DNA of 64,000 bases from Candidatus Nitrosopumilus sp. (GTDB taxonomy: Archaea; Thermoproteota; Nitrososphaeria; Nitrososphaerales; Nitrosopumilaceae). Shown one piece after another: positions 59,844 through 64,000 of this stretch. The notes under the pieces were generated by a model, which did not search any database, was not told where the DNA came from, and was given only the letters and a program-made list of their open reading frames with translations. Within the stretch, counting starts at the first letter, position 1; each line of letters starts with the position of its first letter. The stretch spans positions 1-64,000 of the forward strand of contig JAJCXK010000088.1 in NCBI GenBank assembly GCA_029263475.1, written 5' to 3'. A program made the translations under genes and the position numbers.

Positions 59844-60662
59844 TTGGCATCTATTTCTGTTATTGATGAATTAAAAAAGACTCAAATCCTTGAACTTTTG
59901 GAACAGGGAAAACGAATTGATGGTCGTGCTCTAGATGAATCACGTGAAATTTCTATTGAAACCAATGCAATTCCCAAAGCAAATGGATCAGCAAGAGTTT
60001 TTCTTGGTGAGACCGAAGTTATTTGTGGAGTAAAAATCCAACCTGATAGACCATTCCCCGATACTGGAGACAAGGGTCTTTTCATCTGTACTGCTGAACT
60101 ATTGCCACTTTCACATCCTACTGTTGAAACTGGACCACCACAACCTCACGTTATTGAATTGGCAAGAGTTGTGGACAGAGGAATTAGGGAAAGCCATATG
60201 GTTGATGTTTCTCAACTGGTCATAGAGAAAGACAAATCAGTAATTGGTGTATTTGCTGATAACGTAGTTGTTGATTATGATGGAAACCTGTTTGATGCAT
60301 GTTCTTATGCTGCTACAGCTGCATTACTCACATCAAAAACTCCAAAGTGGGATTGGATTGATGATAAACCAACACTTGTTGAGGGTGGTGAATCTTCATT
60401 ACCTGTCAGTACAATTCCTGTATCTGTAACAATGGGAAAAATTGGGAATCATATTGTGGTTGATCCTAATGGCGATGAGTGGGCCAGTATGGATGCCCGT
60501 ATTACAATTACCAGTGATTCTGATGGAAATATCTGTGCTTTACAAAAGGGAGGCAGTGATGGATTTACTCAGGATGAAATTAACCAATGTGGGGAGATTT
60601 CTGTTAAAGTAGGCGCGAAAATTAGAGAAAAATTACAAGAAGCTCGAAAAGGTAGTCAATAA
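59844..60662 (+). CDS. rrp42: Exosome complex subunit Rrp42
   Basis: GKRIDGRALDESREISIETNAIPKANGSARVFLGETEVICGVK. Confidence 0.95.
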   Translation: MASISVIDELKKTQILELLEQGKRIDGRALDESREISIETNAIPKANGSARVFLGETEVICGVKIQPDRPFPDTGDKGLFICTAELLPLSHPTVETGPPQPHVIELARVVDRGIRESHMVDVSQLVIEKDKSVIGVFADNVVVDYDGNLFDACSYAATAALLTSKTPKWDWIDDKPTLVEGGESSLPVSTIPVSVTMGKIGNHIVVDPNGDEWASMDARITITSDSDGNICALQKGGSDGFTQDEINQCGEISVKVGAKIREKLQEARKGSQ

Positions 60663-60663
60663 A

Positions 60664-60885
60664 ATGGTCAAACACTCAAAAGCAAAAAAGGCCCTTAAAG
60701 GACTGGGTGCTCGTTACGGAATTAAACTTAGAAAACAATATTCTAAAGTCCATTATACGCTAAAAGAAAAAAGAACTTGCCCAGAATGTGGTTCACAAAC
60801 GTTTGGACGAGATGCTGTGGGTATTTGGTCCTGTAAAAAATGCAGCTATAAAGTAGCTGGAACTGCATATGACATTAAGCTTTAG
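60664..60885 (+). CDS. rpl37ae: Ribosomal protein L37Ae
   Basis: KKALKGLGARYGIKLRKQYSKVHYTLKEKRTCPECGSQ...GIWSCKKC. Confidence 0.93.
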   Translation: MVKHSKAKKALKGLGARYGIKLRKQYSKVHYTLKEKRTCPECGSQTFGRDAVGIWSCKKCSYKVAGTAYDIKL

Positions 60886-61105
60886 TGCAAAAATCACTGT
60901 TGATGCAAAAGACAAGTCAAAGTCGATTTATGATTCAATTAATGTGGACAATGAGTTCTATCCTGAAAATCCCGTAAAAACTCTGATAGAATTCGACAAG
61001 AATATTGTCATTTCTGTTGAATCTGGAAATTTAGCTCATCTTAGAGCAAATCTAAATTCTACCCTAAGATTAATTCAGGCCAGCTATGATTCAATAAACG
61101 AATAA
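60869..61105 (+). CDS. pcc1: KEOPS subunit Pcc1-like
   Basis: Size and position in the exosome operon; VISVESGNLAHLRANLNSTLRLIQASYDSI. Confidence 0.8.
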   Translation: MTLSFSAKITVDAKDKSKSIYDSINVDNEFYPENPVKTLIEFDKNIVISVESGNLAHLRANLNSTLRLIQASYDSINE

Positions 61106-61193
61106 AGTTTGGAGTATTTTGCACATGTTTCAAGTTCTATCTCTGAATCACTATATAGATAATTTCATATTGAAACCCTGTTGATTTCAAGCA

Positions 61194-61313
61194 TTGTCTA
61201 GATGGAACTGTAAGAAATGCGATATGCCTGTTACCACTATGGATCCAAGCAGTACCATGGCATGTCCAAACTGTGGCAAGGGCATGGTAATGCTTGAAGA
61301 CTTGGTTGACTGA
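61194..61313 (+). CDS. 39-aa zinc-ribbon micro-protein (TTG start)
   Basis: LSRWNCKKCDMPVTTMDPSSTMACPNCGKGMVMLEDLVD, CxxC...CxxC. Confidence 0.6.
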   Translation: MSRWNCKKCDMPVTTMDPSSTMACPNCGKGMVMLEDLVD

Positions 61314-61388
61314 ATATATTCAAACATCATTCAATTCAGAATCTTGAATAGCGGTAAAGATATAATGAAACAATTTTTTTAACTAATC

Positions 61389-61784
61389 ATGTCCTCACCT
61401 CAAATGCCGCCATGGCTTCAGGAACAGCTTATGAAGATGCAACAGTCTCAGCAGAATCTCCAGTCAATCGTAACTCAAAAGCAACATCTTGAGATTGAAA
61501 AAGCTGAAACGCAAAAAGCTCTTGAGGAATTGAGAAAAATAACTGATGATGATACTGTGTTCAAACAAGCTGGAACCATTCTAATAAAATCTAAAAAACA
61601 AGAACTAATCGATGAATTGGAAGAAAGAATTGAAATGGCCAAGACGCGTGCAACTGTGCTTGAAAAACAAGAAACACGTCTCAAAGAAACTCTTAAGGAA
61701 CAAGAAGCAAAAATAACTGAGATGATGAAAGGCGGTTCTCCAAATGCCCCTCCAGCTCCCGTAGAAGATAATCCTAGAAAATAA
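61389..61784 (+). CDS. pfdB: Prefoldin subunit beta
   Basis: Coiled coil - ITDDDTVFKQAGTILIKSKKQELIDELEERIEM - coiled coil. Confidence 0.92.
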   Translation: MSSPQMPPWLQEQLMKMQQSQQNLQSIVTQKQHLEIEKAETQKALEELRKITDDDTVFKQAGTILIKSKKQELIDELEERIEMAKTRATVLEKQETRLKETLKEQEAKITEMMKGGSPNAPPAPVEDNPRK

Positions 61785-61831
61785 AACACTAGATCCATTT
61801 CACATGAGATATTAACAATTCGCTACAATCA

Positions 61832-62524
61832 TTGTTTGTGAAATTAGAAAACCTTCGAATCATTGTTGATGACAGAGAACGAAAAAGCGGAATCCCTGAT
61901 CTTCTAAAGTCAGTTGGCTTGAATATCGAAATGAAAACGCTTCCAATTGGGGATTACATTGTTGCACCCGAGACCGTTGTTGAGAGAAAGAGCATTCGTG
62001 ATTTGATGGCTTCTGTTTTTGATGGGCGACTTTTTGATCAGTGTTCTAGGTTGAAGGAACATTTTGAATATCCCATAATACTTGTGGAGGGTAATGTTGA
62101 TGAGATTGAAGAAATAACTGAAAATCCTTTGATATTCTATGGTGCAATTTCAACTGTTGTACTTGATTTCAAAATTCCCATAATTCCTACTCCTAGTGCT
62201 GCCCATACTGCAAAATTGCTTGTATCTTTGTGTTCAAAGAAAGATGCTCCAAAGGGACCATATTTGAAAAAAATCAAAAAATCTTCTGATTTAGAAAAGC
62301 AGCAGCTTTCAGTACTTTGCAGTTTGCCCGGAATTGGCGAAAAATTTGCAATTAGGATGCTTGCAAAATTTGGAACTCCTTCGAAAGTTTTTAGTGCGAC
62401 TATCTCTGAGTTGGCAAAAGTTGAAGGTCTGGGAGAATCTAGGGCAAAAAAAGTCAAAAAAACTCTGGACTCTAAAAGCAAATTTCTCAATACCACAAAT
62501 CAAAAAACCCTACATGATTTATGA
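61832..62524 (+). CDS. XPF/ERCC4-family nuclease (short form) with HhH domain
   Basis: VVERKSIRDLMASVFDGRLFDQCSRLKEHF and HhH SLPGIGEKFAIRML...VEGLGESRAKKVKK. Confidence 0.94.
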   Translation: MFVKLENLRIIVDDRERKSGIPDLLKSVGLNIEMKTLPIGDYIVAPETVVERKSIRDLMASVFDGRLFDQCSRLKEHFEYPIILVEGNVDEIEEITENPLIFYGAISTVVLDFKIPIIPTPSAAHTAKLLVSLCSKKDAPKGPYLKKIKKSSDLEKQQLSVLCSLPGIGEKFAIRMLAKFGTPSKVFSATISELAKVEGLGESRAKKVKKTLDSKSKFLNTTNQKTLHDL

Positions 62525-62723
62525 TCCTTCAAACAAATCAGAAATTTCACGTTGGATTCAACAAAATAACCCCATGGGCATTTTTTTGATTTGAATTTTG
62601 TAATTTTAGATATTTGTAGAAAAACAATATTCGTTTACGAACATCTTTTCATGGTTATTGTGCATCCAATCTAATTCGTAATTGAAAATTACTGGTTTTG
62701 AAATAGTGAAGATATGTGGCTGC

Positions 62724-63230
62724 TCATTTGTGGTGTGGTGTGGAAATGAATTTTCCTTTTAGTAATTTTCTTTTTAGTGGTGTTCCACAGCTTGGACATT
62801 CCTTTCCTGTATTGTGACTGGTTTTACATCCTGGACAATAATGAATCCATTTCCCTACATCTTTAATTCCCTTTGTCATAATTGGAGATACTCTCAAGCC
62901 CAAATTTTTGGCTACGTTTGAAATTGCAAAATCGTCGCTAATTATTTCACCGTTCATTTCAATTCCAAGTGCAATGATGGAGATATCTTGTTTTGATAAC
63001 TGTGGAAAATCACCCGTATCTTTGGATTCTTTCACTGCAAATTTCACCGATTCAATTCCGGGTTCTCTGATTTTCAGTCTGTTTGTTTCAAGCAATGTTC
63101 CCAAGGCATCATGATTTTTCTTAATGTGTTTTATTTCGTCAAAAACTGAAGATGTTGTATAACAATCCTCAGATGATCCAAATGGTACTCCTGCATAAAA
63201 TGCGCTTGCATCTAAAATTCTAAAACCCAA
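62724..63230 (-). CDS. nob1: Nob1-like PIN-domain rRNA endonuclease with zinc ribbon
   Basis: ILDASAFYAGVPF, SKQDISIIALGIEMNGEIISDDFAISNVAKNLG, CPGCKTS...CPSCG. Confidence 0.92.
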   Translation of the reverse strand: MGFRILDASAFYAGVPFGSSEDCYTTSSVFDEIKHIKKNHDALGTLLETNRLKIREPGIESVKFAVKESKDTGDFPQLSKQDISIIALGIEMNGEIISDDFAISNVAKNLGLRVSPIMTKGIKDVGKWIHYCPGCKTSHNTGKECPSCGTPLKRKLLKGKFISTPHHK

Positions 63231-64000
63231 GCTTGCTCATCTGTCTCAACCCTCGTTTCTTCAATCTTACAAAGACTGCGGGTTTTTTGTATTTCTTAAT
63301 GGTGATTGTTTCTTCGTATCCTGCTGATTTGACAACTTGTGCATCCATTGCAATGTTACAATCGTGAGAACACGTTATTTCGATTTTCTCATCTGGTACT
63401 ATCAGGGATGCTAGTCTATAGACCGGGGCTACTGGTGTGATGATCAATATGTCCAAACTTTCATGTAAAATTGGTCCTCCTAATGAAAATGAGTGTCCGG
63501 TGGAACCACTCGGAGTCGCAATGATGAGTCCATCCATCTTCTGTTTTACTATGTCGTTTTGAAATTTAATTTTGATTTCTGCAGTCTTGGTCAGGTTTGT
63601 CCTGGTAATGTAAATCTCATTTAACGCTGGCGGGAATTCTTTTCCTCCACAAGATGCAATAACTCTTGTTCTTTTGTCCAAAAAGAAATTATTTTTTTGA
63701 ATCTGATCAATTGCTTCATCGATTTCGTCGATCTTTATTTCTGCCAATATGCCTCTGTTTCCTCCTACGTTGATTGTCAAAATTGGCACTTCATTTTCTA
63801 GACTCCTGAAAACTCTAAGTGTTGTTCCGTCTCCTCCCAGAGTCACGACTAAATCCAGTTTTTCTTTTTTTAATTCTTCTAGTGTCTCAATTTGCTTGGC
63901 GCCTTCAACCACGATTGGTGAAATTGTAAACACCTTTGATTTTTTTGCCAATAATTTTTTTGCAACGTCTTGTGCAGCCTGTTCTGAATCTTTAGAACCG
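63220..64000 (-). CDS. nadK: NAD kinase (N-terminus runs off the window)
   Basis: LVVTLGGDGTTLRVFRSL, TPSGSTGHSFSLGGPI; frame stays open to the window edge. Confidence 0.92.
   Translation of the reverse strand, partial: GSKDSEQAAQDVAKKLLAKKSKVFTISPIVVEGAKQIETLEELKKEKLDLVVTLGGDGTTLRVFRSLENEVPILTINVGGNRGILAEIKIDEIDEAIDQIQKNNFFLDKRTRVIASCGGKEFPPALNEIYITRTNLTKTAEIKIKFQNDIVKQKMDGLIIATPSGSTGHSFSLGGPILHESLDILIITPVAPVYRLASLIVPDEKIEITCSHDCNIAMDAQVVKSAGYEETITIKKYKKPAVFVRLKKRGLRQMSKLGF

Overview
The window looks like a chromosomal segment of an ammonia-oxidising thaumarchaeon (Nitrosopumilus/Nitrosarchaeum-like). It is AT-rich, with a eukaryote-type topoisomerase IB, archaeal ribosomal protein, exosome and SecY operons, and BHB-type tRNA introns. 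Most of it is housekeeping: psmA, gdhA, pckA, sod, ftsY, argF, uL18-uS5-uL30-uL15-secY-adk-EMC3-like-cmk-cbf5, korAB, cofE, two leuCD pairs, rpoD-L18e-L13-S9, SBDS-rrp4-rrp41-rrp42-L37Ae-pcc1-pfdB, XPF-type nuclease, nob1 and nadK. The items most worth a second look are: (i) two near-identical eRF1-like proteins that keep the GGQ motif but show no NIKS decoding motif, one directly behind a tRNA-Ser gene; (ii) an elongator-type tRNA-Met with a well-formed BHB intron whose 3' T-arm/acceptor half is missing; (iii) a small accessory locus encoding an extreme glycine-rich protein, flanked by a 22-bp imperfect direct repeat; (iv) a 12-bp tandem repeat readable in two frames ahead of a coiled-coil tail; (v) a series of micro-proteins (zinc-ribbon, C2H2 and one-TM) missed by the ORF track; (vi) side-by-side leuCD pairs of two different types; (vii) an RG-rich N-terminal tail on ribosomal protein uS5 and a C-terminal basic/amphipathic tail on FtsY. 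I saw no CRISPR array, rRNA, transposase or integrase. All calls come from reading the sequence and from motif recall; no searches were run.
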